Shown here: positions 1 through 8,586 of the stretch, piece after piece | Layout of the letters: every line of letters starts with the position of its first letter | Numbering within the stretch: position 1 is the stretch's first letter | DNA from: JAAAPF01 sp964481035 | Lineage (GTDB): Bacteria > Pseudomonadota > Alphaproteobacteria > Geminicoccales > Geminicoccaceae | NCBI GenBank assembly: GCA_964481035.1 | Contig: CAYZSE010000013.1 | Coordinates: 1-35,511, forward strand | Length of the DNA: 35,511 nt | Direction of reading: 5' to 3' | The notes under the pieces: model-generated | What the model was told of the DNA's origin: nothing | The model's database searches: none | The model's input: only the letters and a program-made list of their open reading frames with translations | Translations under genes and position numbers: made by a program

Positions 1-1350
1 CTAGGCCGGGGCCTCGAGCCCCGCGTGCTCGAGGGCCGCCGCCTGCTGGCGCTCGACCCGGGCGAGGTCGAAGCCGTCGGCCAGCTCCATGAACATGCGG
101 TGCCAGTTGAGGTCCGCATTGAGATGGAGAAAGACCGAGCCGAGGCCGATGGCGGCGCGATCCATCAGCACGAACTCGCGCGGCGGGGTGACGCCGCCGA
201 CCTCCTTGAGCTTCTTGTGGACGTCCATGACGACGCCCTGGCCGTACTGGCCGGAGTTGGTCTCGTCGATCAGCCGTGCGCGGTCCTCCATCAGCGGCCG
301 GTAGAGGAACGCCGCCCAGACGTTGAGGACCCCGAGCACGTCCTTCGACAGGTTCTTGAAGCCCCAGGCCTCGTAGGCGTGCACCGCCAAGTCCTCGTCG
401 CCGTCCCGCAGCGCGTAGTAGAGGTCGATGACACCGCCGACGAACTTGGGCGGAAAGATCCTGATGCAGCCGAAGTCCAGAAGGTTGATGTCGGTGTCGT
501 CGCGCACCGTGTAGTTGCCGAGGTGCGGGTCGCCGTGGATCACGCCGTACTCGTAGAAGGGGACGTACCAGGCGCGGAACATCTTGCGGGCGATCTCGCG
601 GCGAACCTCGAGGTCACGCTCCTTGAAGGCCAAGAGCTTCTTGCCGGTGACCCAGGTCATGGTGATGAGGCGGCTCGTCGACAGCTCGAGAAGGACGTCG
701 GGGACGTGAACGTGCGGCTCGCCCGCGAGGATCTCGCGGTAGAGCGCGGCGTTCCTGGCCTCGCGGCCATAGTCCAGCTCCTCCCTGAGCCGGGCCGAGA
801 TCTCCTTGTAGATCTCGCTGGTGTCGATGGCGTTGTCGTAGCGCTTGTAGATCTCGAGGATGACCCGGAGCTGGGAGAGGTCGGCCTCGACCGACGAGGC
901 GATGCCCGGATATTGCAGCTTGCAGGCGACCTCGCGGCCGTCCTCGAGGAGCGCGCGGTGCACCTGGCCGAGCGAGGCGGCGTGCGCGGCCTCGAGCGGG
1001 AAGCGCTCGAAATGGCGCTGCCAGTCGGGGCCGAGCTCGGCCTGCATCCGGCGGCGGACGAAGGGCTTGCCCATCGGCGGTGCTTCGGACTGGAGCTGGG
1101 CCAGCTCCGCGGCGTAGTCGGCGGGCAGCGCGTCGGGGATGGTCGAGAGGATCTGCGCCACCTTCATCAGCGGGCCCTTGAGCCCGCCCAGTGCGGTTCG
1201 CAGCTCGGTCGCGTACTTGCCGTCGTCGAGCTCCAGACCGAGCACCCGCTTGCCGGCGTAGCGGGCGGCGAGCCCGCTCATCGTGGTGCCGACCTGAGCA
1301 TAGCGACGGACGCGACCGCCGAAGGTGTTCTCCGACACGGGATCGCTCAC
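1..1350 (-). CDS. ABC1/AarF/UbiB-family atypical kinase
   Basis: The 449-residue protein belongs to the ABC1 (UbiB/COQ8) protein-kinase-like family, which in bacteria supports ubiquinone synthesis or lipid homeostasis. Visible family motifs in order are KVAQILSTIPDALP (the KxGQ element, here with Ala for Gly), the Ala-rich loop AAHAASLGQVH, the nucleotide-binding Lys in VACKLQYPG, the catalytic HGDPHLGN and the metal-binding DFG in NLLDFGC. No C-terminal membrane helix is evident, unlike E. coli UbiB. The stop codon is at bases 1-3, so the gene is complete. I chose the GTG start at 1350 because its GTGA overlaps the TGA of the upstream peptidase gene by 4 bases, implying translational coupling. 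The family assignment is firm. The substrate is unknown, and no other ubiquinone gene lies nearby. Confidence 0.9.
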   Translation of the reverse strand: MSDPVSENTFGGRVRRYAQVGTTMSGLAARYAGKRVLGLELDDGKYATELRTALGGLKGPLMKVAQILSTIPDALPADYAAELAQLQSEAPPMGKPFVRRRMQAELGPDWQRHFERFPLEAAHAASLGQVHRALLEDGREVACKLQYPGIASSVEADLSQLRVILEIYKRYDNAIDTSEIYKEISARLREELDYGREARNAALYREILAGEPHVHVPDVLLELSTSRLITMTWVTGKKLLAFKERDLEVRREIARKMFRAWYVPFYEYGVIHGDPHLGNYTVRDDTDINLLDFGCIRIFPPKFVGGVIDLYYALRDGDEDLAVHAYEAWGFKNLSKDVLGVLNVWAAFLYRPLMEDRARLIDETNSGQYGQGVVMDVHKKLKEVGGVTPPREFVLMDRAAIGLGSVFLHLNADLNWHRMFMELADGFDLARVERQQAAALEHAGLEAPA

Positions 1351-3059
1351 GTGGACAGCTCCGTTTCGAGTTGGTCGATCATGGAGGCGATGACGTCGAG
1401 CCCCCGGCCCCAGAAGGCGGGATCGCGGGCGTCCAGGCCGAACGGCCGCAGGAGCTCGTCGTGCCACAACGTCCCGCCGGCGCGCAGCAGATCGAGATAG
1501 CGCTGCTCGAAGCCCACGGGCTCGCGCTCGTAGACCGCGTAGAGCGCGTTCACCAGGCAGTCGCCGAAGGCGTAGGCGTAGACGTAGAACGGCACGTGGA
1601 CGAAATGCGGGATGTAGGACCAGAACACCCGATAGTCGTCGTCGAGGTCGAAGGCCGGACCCAGGCTCTCGACCTGCACCGCCAGCCAGATGTCGCCGAG
1701 CTCGTCGGCAGTGAGCTCGGCGGTCTTGCGGGCGTCGTGGACCCGCCGCTCGAACTCGACGAAGGCGATCTGGCGGACGACGGTGTTGAGCGCGTCCTCG
1801 ATCTTGCCGGCGAGCAGGACGCGGCGGCGCTTTGCGTCGCCCGCGCCTTCGAGGATGCGCCGGAAGGTGAGCTGCTCGCCGAAGACCGAGGCGGTCTCGG
1901 CCAAGGTCAGCGGCGTCGAAGCCATCAGCGGCCCCTGCTCGGCCGCCAGCACCTGGTGCACGCCGTGGCCGAGCTCGTGGGCGAGGGTCATGACGTCGCG
2001 GGCGCGTCCCTGATAGTTCATGAGCACATAGGGGTGTACGCCCGGCACGGTCGGATGGCAGAAGGCCCCGGCATCCTTGCCGGCGCGCAGCTCCGCGTCG
2101 ATCCATCGCCGGTCGAAGAAGTTCTCCAAGATGCCCGAGAGCTGAGGCGAGAAGCGCCGATAGGCGTCCAGCACGATGACCTTGGCGTCGTCCCAGGCGA
2201 TGCGGGTGTCGTCGTCCTCGGGCAGCGGCGCGTTGCGGTCGTAGTATTCGAGCTTGTCGAGGCCGAGCCAGCGGGCCTTGAGCCCGTAGTAGCGGTGCGA
2301 CAGCCGCGGATAGGTCTGGCGAACGGCGGCGATGAGCGCGTCGACCACCTCGTCCTCGACGCGGTTCGCGAGGTTGCGCGAGGAGATCGGCCGCGCGTAG
2401 TGCCGCCAGCCGTCCTCGATCTGCTTGTCCTTGGCGAGCGTGTTGGTGATCCGCGCGAACAGGCGCACGCGCTCCTGCAAGGTCGCGCCGATGGCTTCGC
2501 CGGCCTGCCGGCGCACCTCGCGGTCCTTGGCCTGGAGTTTGTCGAAGATCTGCGCGCTCGTGAGCCTCTCGCCGTCGAAGGTGAATCGCAGGTCGGCCAT
2601 CGTCTCGTCGAACAGGCGGACCCAGGCGCTGCGCCCGGTGATCGCCTTCTCGTGCAGGGTCTTCTCGATCGCGTCGTCGAGCTGGTGCGGGCGAGAGGCG
2701 CGCACGTCGCGAAGCCAGGGCCGATAATGGGCGAGAGCCGGGGATCCTTCGAGCTTGGCCTGGAGCTCGCCGTCCTCGATGCGGTTGAGCTCGAGGGTGA
2801 CGAACAGTAGATGCGTGGTGAGCCCGTTGATGCGCTCCTGGATTCCCTGGAAGAACCGGCCGATCTCGGCGTCGTCGCGCTGCGCGGCAAAGGTCAGGCT
2901 CGCGAAGCTGTAGGCGCGTCCGATGATCTCGCTCAGCGCCTCGTAGCGCCGGACGAGCTCGGCGAGCTCGTCGCCCCCGAGGCTCGCCATGCGGCCCTGG
3001 TAGCTCTCGGCGAGCGCTCGGGCCTCGACCTCGGCGCGATCGAGATCGCTCGCGAGCGC
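1347..3059 (-). CDS. M3-family oligoendopeptidase F (5' end lost in gap)
   Basis: This is a zinc metallo-oligopeptidase of the M3 family (PepF/M3B-like), a cytoplasmic enzyme that cuts short peptides. 570 residues are visible and the family is usually about 600, so only some 30 N-terminal residues should be hidden in the 100-N gap. The zinc motif HELGH is encoded at about 1965-1979 and is followed by LAETASVFGE, which carries the expected third ligand Glu. Upstream are the M3 features NYQGRARDVMTLAHELGHG and HPTVPGVHPYV. The C-terminus also fits the family (WHDELLRPFGLD). The gene is the first of a two-gene unit, overlapping the ABC1 kinase gene by 4 bases. The start codon cannot be assigned. 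Confidence 0.9.
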   Translation of the reverse strand, partial: ALASDLDRAEVEARALAESYQGRMASLGGDELAELVRRYEALSEIIGRAYSFASLTFAAQRDDAEIGRFFQGIQERINGLTTHLLFVTLELNRIEDGELQAKLEGSPALAHYRPWLRDVRASRPHQLDDAIEKTLHEKAITGRSAWVRLFDETMADLRFTFDGERLTSAQIFDKLQAKDREVRRQAGEAIGATLQERVRLFARITNTLAKDKQIEDGWRHYARPISSRNLANRVEDEVVDALIAAVRQTYPRLSHRYYGLKARWLGLDKLEYYDRNAPLPEDDDTRIAWDDAKVIVLDAYRRFSPQLSGILENFFDRRWIDAELRAGKDAGAFCHPTVPGVHPYVLMNYQGRARDVMTLAHELGHGVHQVLAAEQGPLMASTPLTLAETASVFGEQLTFRRILEGAGDAKRRRVLLAGKIEDALNTVVRQIAFVEFERRVHDARKTAELTADELGDIWLAVQVESLGPAFDLDDDYRVFWSYIPHFVHVPFYVYAYAFGDCLVNALYAVYEREPVGFEQRYLDLLRAGGTLWHDELLRPFGLDARDPAFWGRGLDVIASMIDQLETELST

Positions 3060-3159
3060 NNNNNNNNNNNNNNNNNNNNNNNNNNNNNNNNNNNNNNNNN
3101 NNNNNNNNNNNNNNNNNNNNNNNNNNNNNNNNNNNNNNNNNNNNNNNNNNNNNNNNNNN
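3060..3159. other. Assembly gap 1 (100 N)
   Basis: This is a run of exactly 100 N, the usual placeholder for a gap of unknown length. The flanks share no repeat that I can see. It removes the 5' ends of the two divergent genes on either side, and so also their promoters. Judging from what each protein lacks, the true missing stretch should hold at least about 30 codons of the peptidase, about 15-20 codons of the acyl-CoA synthetase, and an intergenic region. Confidence 0.98.
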
Positions 3160-4920
3160 CTCTTCCACGATGCGGCCACGCCGCGGCTCGAGCGGCCGTT
3201 CTTGTGGCGCAAGGTCGAGGGCACCTATCGGTCCACCACATGGGGCGAGGTGCGCGACGCCGTCGCGGCCCTCGCGCACGGCTTGCGCGCCATCGGGGTC
3301 GAGCCGGGCGATCGCGTGGTCGTCGTCTCGGAGAACCGCCCGGAGTGGCTGATCGCCGACATGGCGATCATGACCCTGGGCGCGATCACGGTGCCGGCGT
3401 ACACGACCAACACGGAACGCGACCACCGTTTCGTCGTCGAGCACAGCGAGGCGTCGACCGTCATCTACTCCGGGGCGGCCGTCGCCGCGCACCTGCTTCC
3501 GGCGATCCGCGCCGCCGGCACCGTGCGCGACGTCGTCGCCCTGGAGCCGCCGGCGGACGCGGGCGACCTCGCGATCCGCGCATGGTCCGAGGTCATCGCC
3601 ATGGGCCGCGACGCGGGCGGGCCGGATTTCGCCCGTCCGGCCGGCGACGACCTCGCCTGCATCATCTACACCTCCGGCACCGGCGGCACGCCCAAGGGCG
3701 TGATGCTCACCCACGCCAACGTGCTCGCCAACGTTCACGGCGCGATCGACCTGCTCGAGGAGCTGAACGTCGGCGACCAGGAGGTATTCCTCTCGTTCCT
3801 GCCTCTGTCGCATTCCTACGAGCACACCGCCGGCCAGTTCGTGCCGATGGCCATCGGCGCGCAGCTCTACTACGCTGAAGGGGTCGATACGCTCAGCCAG
3901 AACCTGACGGAGGCACGGCCCACCGTTCTCACGTGCGTGCCGCGGCTCTACGAGGTCATGCGGGCACGCATCCAGAGCGGGGTCAAGCGGGCCGGCGGCA
4001 GCAAGGCTTGGCTCTTCGCCAAGGCCGTGGAGATCGGCACCAAGCGCTACGAGAACCAGCCCCTCGGGCTCGTCGACCGTATCATCGACATCGCCTGCGA
4101 GCGCCTCGTCCGCAGCAAGGTCAAGGAGCGCTTCGGCGGCCGGTTGAAGGCGATGGTGTCGGGCGGCGCGCCGCTCAATTACGAGGTGGGCGTGTTCTTT
4201 GCCGCCCTCGGTCTGCCGATTTTTCAGGGCTACGGTCAGACCGAGGCGGCGCCGGTCATCTCCGCCAATCGGCCAAAGCGCCACCGGCTGAAGAGCGTGG
4301 GCCTGCCGCTCGACGGCGTCGAGGTGAAGATCGCCGATGACGGGGAGTTGCTGGTCCGCGGGCCCTTGGTGATGCGCGGCTACTGGAAGGACCCGGAGAC
4401 CACGGCGGCCACGGTCGTCGGCGGCTGGCTGCACACCGGTGACGTCGGCCACATCGACACCGACGGCTTCATCTACATCACCGGGCGCAAGAAGGAGATG
4501 ATCGTCAATTCCGGCGGCGACAACATCTCGCCGCAGCGGGTCGAGGGCGCGCTCTCGCTCGAGCCCGAGATCGGCCAGGCGCTCGTCTACGGCGACCGCC
4601 GGCCGCATCTCGTGGCGCTGGTCGTCCCGGACATGGACTGGCTCAAGAGCTTCGCCGCCCAGCAGGGCGAGGAGGCGGACCTCGCCCGGCTCGCCGGCGG
4701 CGACGCGCTGCAGAAAGCGATCGGCGGCGCGATCGGCCGGGCCAACGCCCACCTTGCGGTCATCGAGCGGGTCCGGCGCTTCAAGGTCATGGGCGCGCCC
4801 TTCACGATCGACAACGGCATGATGACGCCGACGTTGAAGCTGCGTCGCCCGATCATCATCGAGCGGTTCAAGGACGAGCTCGAGGGGCTCTACGAGGGAC
4901 GCGGCCGGCGCGCCGCTTGA
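3160..4920 (+). CDS. Long-chain acyl-CoA synthetase, AMP-binding family (5' end lost in gap)
   Basis: This is an adenylate-forming long-chain fatty acid-CoA ligase of the FadD15/AMP-dependent synthetase type. It activates a fatty acid with ATP to acyl-AMP and then transfers it to CoA. 586 residues are visible, in frame from the first base after the gap. The P-loop reads YTSGTGGTPKGV, where a second Gly replaces the usual Thr of TSGTTG. The A5 motif is GYGQTE, the hinge region is YITGRKKEMIVNSGGDNISP, and the C-terminal catalytic Lys is in TPTLKLRR. Family members begin about 15-20 residues earlier, so the true start lies in the gap. An internal TTG at 3202 is not a credible start because good family sequence (RLERPFLW) precedes it. 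The gene diverges from the peptidase gene and converges on the hydrolase gene. Confidence 0.9.
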   Translation, partial: LFHDAATPRLERPFLWRKVEGTYRSTTWGEVRDAVAALAHGLRAIGVEPGDRVVVVSENRPEWLIADMAIMTLGAITVPAYTTNTERDHRFVVEHSEASTVIYSGAAVAAHLLPAIRAAGTVRDVVALEPPADAGDLAIRAWSEVIAMGRDAGGPDFARPAGDDLACIIYTSGTGGTPKGVMLTHANVLANVHGAIDLLEELNVGDQEVFLSFLPLSHSYEHTAGQFVPMAIGAQLYYAEGVDTLSQNLTEARPTVLTCVPRLYEVMRARIQSGVKRAGGSKAWLFAKAVEIGTKRYENQPLGLVDRIIDIACERLVRSKVKERFGGRLKAMVSGGAPLNYEVGVFFAALGLPIFQGYGQTEAAPVISANRPKRHRLKSVGLPLDGVEVKIADDGELLVRGPLVMRGYWKDPETTAATVVGGWLHTGDVGHIDTDGFIYITGRKKEMIVNSGGDNISPQRVEGALSLEPEIGQALVYGDRRPHLVALVVPDMDWLKSFAAQQGEEADLARLAGGDALQKAIGGAIGRANAHLAVIERVRRFKVMGAPFTIDNGMMTPTLKLRRPIIIERFKDELEGLYEGRGRRAA

Positions 4921-4924
4921 CGAC

Positions 4925-4952
4925 CCGGCGCGGCGGGCCGTTCCCGCGCCGG
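4925..4952. terminator. Hairpin between convergent genes
   Basis: A perfect 9-bp inverted repeat (CCGGCGCGG at 4925-4933, CCGCGCCGG at 4944-4952) with a 10-nt loop sits in the 49-bp space between two convergent stop codons. This placement fits a bidirectional terminator. No T-run follows on either strand, so intrinsic termination is only inferred. Confidence 0.45.
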
Positions 4953-4969
4953 CGACGGGCCTGCGGGCA

Positions 4970-5824
4970 TCAGTCGCCCGTGCCGAGAGCGACCTCGGCC
5001 GGGTCGGCGCACGCGAACCAGCGGGCGAGCAGGTCGTTGACTGCGGCCGCGGCCTCGATCTGCGGCCAATGACCCACGCCCTCGAGCCGGGCATATCGCC
5101 AGGGCGCGGCGACATGGGCCTCGGAGCCCGTCATCTGGTCCTCGGCTAGCGCGACATCGGCGGTGCCGTAGACGCCCAGGCTCGGCACCGCCGCGGCGGG
5201 CAGGCGAGACCGGAGCGCTGCGGCGGTGAGGTTCGCCCGGTACCAGTTGAGGCCGGCCGTGAGGCGTCCCGGCCGCGAAAGGTCGCGGACCCAGCGCTCG
5301 GCATCCTCGCGCGTCGGCGCGTTGACCGTGAGCGCGCGGAAGCGGCGCGTGCGAAGAACCGTCTCGGCCAGCCAGGGGGTGATGAAGAGAAAGAGATACC
5401 AGCCCTTGCGCCGCTGCTCGGCGCCCGCCCGGCGATAGGCCTCCGGGTGGCCGACGGAGAGGGCGGCGAAGCGGCGGACCCGTTCGGGATGGGCGGCGCA
5501 GAGGTGCCAGCCGACGGCCGCACCCCAATCGTGGCCGGCGAGATCGAAGGCGGCATCCGGGGCGAGGGCGTCGACGATGTCGACGACGTCCTGGACCAGG
5601 CGGTCGACCCGGTACGCCCCGACCGTCTCGGCCATGTCGGTGGCGCCGCAGCCGCGCTGGTCGGGGACGATCACGGTCCGTCCGAGCGCCGCCAACGGCG
5701 CGATCTGATGCCGCCAGCAGGTGCCCGTGTCGGGAAAGCCGTGGAGCAGGACGAGAGGAGGCCCGTCGCCGGCGATCCGGACGTGGAAACCGAGACCGTC
5801 GATGGCGAGGCGCCGGGTGCGCAT
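4970..5824 (-). CDS. Alpha/beta hydrolase, epoxide-hydrolase-like
   Basis: This 284-residue alpha/beta-fold hydrolase resembles soluble epoxide hydrolases and related dehalogenases. The HGFP oxyanion motif lies at residues 28-31. The nucleophile elbow is GHDWG, with Asp at about residue 99, an Asp nucleophile as in epoxide hydrolases rather than Ser. A candidate acid is Asp223 (GTADV), and the catalytic His is about residue 252 in GVGHWPQ. The ATG start at 5824 has a perfect AGGAGG 8 bases upstream. No signal peptide is seen. It is divergent from panB and convergent with the acyl-CoA synthetase gene. The fold and triad are clear. The substrate is unknown, and a dehalogenase or another hydrolase of the family remains possible. 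Confidence 0.85.
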   Translation of the reverse strand: MRTRRLAIDGLGFHVRIAGDGPPLVLLHGFPDTGTCWRHQIAPLAALGRTVIVPDQRGCGATDMAETVGAYRVDRLVQDVVDIVDALAPDAAFDLAGHDWGAAVGWHLCAAHPERVRRFAALSVGHPEAYRRAGAEQRRKGWYLFLFITPWLAETVLRTRRFRALTVNAPTREDAERWVRDLSRPGRLTAGLNWYRANLTAAALRSRLPAAAVPSLGVYGTADVALAEDQMTGSEAHVAAPWRYARLEGVGHWPQIEAAAAVNDLLARWFACADPAEVALGTGD

Positions 5825-5927
5825 CGGCCGAGCCTCCTGCTCCTGGCTGTCCCATCCCCACGAGATGGGCTAGGACCGCAGCGGGACCACTGAGGCCGCG
5901 GCGTGGATCGCGGCCGGGGAGAATGCC

Positions 5928-6746
5928 ATGTCGCAGCACGGCGCGACGGCGCGGAGCACCGCGCCGGAGATCGCGGCCCGCAAGGGCGGCGAGCCGATCG
6001 TGGCGCTCACCTCTTACCTGGCGTCGACGGCGGCCCTGGCCGACCCGCACTGCGACCTGCTGCTCGTCGGCGATTCGCTCGGCATGGTCGTGCACGGCTT
6101 CCCGTCGACGCTGCCGGTGTCGCTGGAGCTGATGATCCTGCACGGGCGCGCCGTCGTGCGCGGCTCGAGCCGGGCGCTCGTCGTCACCGACCTGCCCTTC
6201 GGCAGCTACGAGGCGAGCCCGGAGGCCGCGTTTGCGAGCGCGGCCCGGGTCCTGGCCGAGACGGGCTGCGGCGCCGTCAAGCTCGAGGGCGGCGCGCGAA
6301 TGGCCCCGACGATCGCCTTTCTCGTTGCCCGCGGCATCCCCGTCATCGCCCATGTCGGCCTCACGCCGCAGGCCGTGAACACCCTCGGCGGCTTTCGCGC
6401 GCAGGGCCGCGAGCGCGCCCAGTGGGAGCAGCTCGAGGCCGACGCGCGGGCCGTCGCCGACGCCGGCGCCTTCGCCGTCGTCGTCGAGGGCGTCGTCGAG
6501 CCGCTCGCCCGGCGGATGACCGCGGCGGTCGCGGTGCCGACCATAGGTATCGGCGCCTCGGCCGCCTGCGACGGCCAGATCCTCGTCATGGAGGACATGC
6601 TGGGCCTGACCCCCCGCGTGCCCCGGTTCGTCAAGCGCTACGGCCAACTTGCCGACGCCGCCGACGAGGCGATCGCCGCCTACGCCGCCGACGTCCGCGC
6701 CCGTCGCTTTCCGGCCGCCGAGCACACCTACGCGCCGAGGGACTGA
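5928..6746 (+). CDS. panB: 3-methyl-2-oxobutanoate hydroxymethyltransferase
   Basis: PanB transfers a hydroxymethyl group from 5,10-methylene-tetrahydrofolate to 2-oxoisovalerate, giving ketopantoate, the first committed step of pantothenate and CoA synthesis. The protein has 272 residues, close to the family norm. Active-site residues are all present: Mg-binding Asp49 (VGDS) and Asp88 (VTDLPF), Lys118 and Glu120 (VKLEGG), and the catalytic Glu187 (VVEGV). The signature HVGLTPQ follows residue 140. The ATG at 5928 has GGGGAG 6-11 bases upstream. panC is not adjacent. The gene stands alone between a divergent hydrolase gene and the ribosomal-protein block. Confidence 0.96.
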   Translation: MSQHGATARSTAPEIAARKGGEPIVALTSYLASTAALADPHCDLLLVGDSLGMVVHGFPSTLPVSLELMILHGRAVVRGSSRALVVTDLPFGSYEASPEAAFASAARVLAETGCGAVKLEGGARMAPTIAFLVARGIPVIAHVGLTPQAVNTLGGFRAQGRERAQWEQLEADARAVADAGAFAVVVEGVVEPLARRMTAAVAVPTIGIGASAACDGQILVMEDMLGLTPRVPRFVKRYGQLADAADEAIAAYAADVRARRFPAAEHTYAPRD

Positions 6747-6788
6747 GCCGCGGTCGTCATCGGCCCCCACGCCGTCGGTCCGAAGCCA

Positions 6789-6817
6789 TTGCGTGGCAAG
6801 GCGCCGGCCGCTATACC
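6789..6817 (+). promoter_or_regulatory. Candidate sigma-70 promoter for rpmI operon
   Basis: TTGCGT at 6789-6794 and TATACC at 6812-6817 are separated by 17 bases, and both resemble housekeeping promoter boxes. They lie about 80 bases before the rpmI start, in the 148-bp space after panB. infC does not precede rpmI here, so an independent promoter is expected. This is a motif match only. Confidence 0.45.
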
Positions 6818-6894
6818 CCTCGCTCGCTCGAATGCGCGGGTGGCGAAGGGTGCGACGGCGCCCTCCCGGCCCGTGTTCCGTTTCGGAGCCAGAC

Positions 6895-7095
6895 ATGTCG
6901 AAAATGAAGACCCGGCGGGCTGCGGCCAAGCGGTTCAGCTTCACCGGGACCGGCAAGATCAAGCGCCGTCGGGCCTACCACCGGCACAATCTGACCGGCA
7001 CGCAGTCGAAGGCCGCCAAGATCGCCGCGCGCAAGCCTGCCTACGTGACCGGCGGCGACGCCGAGCTCGTCCGCAAGATGTTGCCCTATGGTTAG
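6895..7095 (+). CDS. rpmI: 50S ribosomal protein L35
   Basis: This 66-residue, strongly basic protein has the bL35 pattern: MSKMKTRRAAAKRF at the N-terminus, GTGKIKRRRAYHRHNLT in the middle and KMLPYG at the C-terminus. It is a structural protein of the large ribosomal subunit. The ATG at 6895 is the family start, preceded by a CGGAG element about 7 bases upstream. It is followed 25 bases later by rplT, the usual partner. In many bacteria infC comes just before rpmI. Here panB occupies that side and infC is absent from the window. Confidence 0.97.
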   Translation: MSKMKTRRAAAKRFSFTGTGKIKRRRAYHRHNLTGTQSKAAKIAARKPAYVTGGDAELVRKMLPYG

Positions 7096-7120
7096 GCTCG
7101 TAGGGCCGAGGAGTTAGTCC

Positions 7121-7480
7121 ATGGCACGCGTCAAGCGGGGCGTCACCTCCCACGCCCGCCACAAGAAGGTCCTCAAGCTCGCCAAGGGCAGCCGCGGTCG
7201 TGCCAAGAACACGATCCGCGTGGCCAAGCAGCGGGTCGAGCGGGACATGCAGTACGCCTACCGCGACCGCCGCAACCGCAAGCGGGACTTCCGCTCCTTG
7301 TGGATCCAGCGGATCAACGCGGCGGCCCGCACGCACGGGTTGACCTACGGTAAGCTCATTCACGGCCTCGATCTCGCCGGGCTGGAGCTCGACCGCAAGG
7401 TGCTGGCCGATCTCGCCGTGCGCGACCCGGACGGGTTTCACGAGGTCTTGAAGACGGCCCAGGCCGCCCTGCCGGCCTGA
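7121..7480 (+). CDS. rplT: 50S ribosomal protein L20
   Basis: The protein has 119 residues with the full bL20 pattern (MARVKRGVTSHARHKK, AYRDRRNRKRDFRSLWI, INAAARTHGLTYGKLI). It binds 23S rRNA and is needed for early assembly of the large subunit. The ATG at 7121 has GAGGAG 7-12 bases upstream. It is the second gene of the rpmI-rplT-pheS-pheT block. No L20-binding autoregulatory structure is recognisable upstream of rpmI, although finding one by eye would be hard. Confidence 0.97.
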   Translation: MARVKRGVTSHARHKKVLKLAKGSRGRAKNTIRVAKQRVERDMQYAYRDRRNRKRDFRSLWIQRINAAARTHGLTYGKLIHGLDLAGLELDRKVLADLAVRDPDGFHEVLKTAQAALPA

Positions 7481-7515
7481 CTTCGCCTTTTCTTGCCGCC
7501 GAGGGACATGCGGGC

Positions 7516-8586
7516 ATGGCCGACCAGCTCGAGAGCCTCCGAGACGAGCTTCTCGCGGCCGTGGCGGCGGCCCCCGACCTCAAGACTCTGGACGACGTGC
7601 GCGTTCAGGCGCTCGGCAAAAAGGGCCGCGTGACCGACGTCATGAAGACGCTGGGATCGTTGCCGCCGGAGGAGCGCCGCGCTTTCGGCCAGCGGGTCAA
7701 CGCCCTCAAGGACGCCGTGGACGAGGCCGTGGCCGCGCGCCGTGCCGGGCTCGAGGTCGAGGAGCTCGAGCGCCGGCTCGCGGGCGAGACCCTCGACATC
7801 ACGCTGCCGGCGCGGCCCCGGCCGCTCGGGCGGCTGCATCCCGTCCCCCAGGTGACCGAGGAGATCACCGCGATCTTCGCCGACATGGGTTTCGCGGTCG
7901 CCGAGGGGCCGGACGTCGACGACGACTTCCACAACTTCACGGCGCTCAATTTCCCGCCGGAGCACCCGGCGCGGGAGATGCACGACACCTTCTTCATCGA
8001 GGGCCACCCGGACCTCGTCTTGCGCACGCACACGTCGACTGTTCAGATCCGGACGATGCTGGCGGGCGAGCCGCCCTTTCGGATCATCGCGCCCGGCCGC
8101 ACCTTTCGCTGCGACAGCGACGCGACCCACTCGCCGATGTTCCACCAGGTCGAGGGGCTGGTGATCGACCGCGGCATCCACATGGGCCACCTCAAGGGGT
8201 GCCTCGAGGACTTCTGCGCGGCGTTCTTCGAGCGCGACGCCGTGCCATTGCGCTTTCGCCCGTCGTTCTTCCCGTTCACCGAGCCCTCCGCCGAGGTCGA
8301 CATCGGCTGCCGGCGGACCCGGGACGAGCTGGTCATCGGCGAGGGCTCGGACTGGCTCGAGATCCTCGGCTGCGGCATGGTCCATCCGGCCGTGCTGGAG
8401 AATGTCGGCGTCGATCCCGACGCCTGGCAGGGCTTCGCTTTCGGCATGGGGATCGACCGCGTGGCGATGCTGAAATACGGCATCCCCGACCTGCGCACGT
8501 TCTTCGAGTCCGATCTGCGCTGGCTGCGGCACTACGGCTTCAGCGCGCTCGATCTGCCCACGACGTTCGCCGGCCTCACGCGATGA
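7516..8586 (+). CDS. pheS: Phenylalanine--tRNA ligase alpha subunit
   Basis: This is the catalytic alpha chain (356 residues) of the alpha2-beta2 class II enzyme that charges tRNA-Phe. The N-terminal coiled-coil arm spans about residues 1-95. The class II core contains motif 2 (GRTFRCDSDATHSPMFHQ) and motif 3 (GFAFGMGIDRVAMLKYG). The ATG at 7516 has GAGGGA about 9 bases upstream. The stop overlaps the pheT start by 4 bases (ATGA), coupling synthesis of the two subunits. The 35-bp gap after rplT holds no Phe-rich leader peptide, so pheST attenuation of the E. coli kind is not seen. Confidence 0.97.
   Translation: MADQLESLRDELLAAVAAAPDLKTLDDVRVQALGKKGRVTDVMKTLGSLPPEERRAFGQRVNALKDAVDEAVAARRAGLEVEELERRLAGETLDITLPARPRPLGRLHPVPQVTEEITAIFADMGFAVAEGPDVDDDFHNFTALNFPPEHPAREMHDTFFIEGHPDLVLRTHTSTVQIRTMLAGEPPFRIIAPGRTFRCDSDATHSPMFHQVEGLVIDRGIHMGHLKGCLEDFCAAFFERDAVPLRFRPSFFPFTEPSAEVDIGCRRTRDELVIGEGSDWLEILGCGMVHPAVLENVGVDPDAWQGFAFGMGIDRVAMLKYGIPDLRTFFESDLRWLRHYGFSALDLPTTFAGLTR

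Noticed and set aside
1..5115. A 1704-codon open frame on the minus strand across the kinase, peptidase, gap and synthetase
   Set aside because: Only its last 449 codons, the ABC1 kinase, have family motifs. The rest is Arg/Ala/Pro-rich antisense translation, as expected in very GC-rich DNA, and it runs through 100 N.
5851..5869. Small hairpin CCCATC/GATGGG between the alpha/beta hydrolase and panB
   Set aside because: Only a 6-bp stem with a 7-nt loop in GC-rich DNA. It could be an operator, but there is nothing else to support it.
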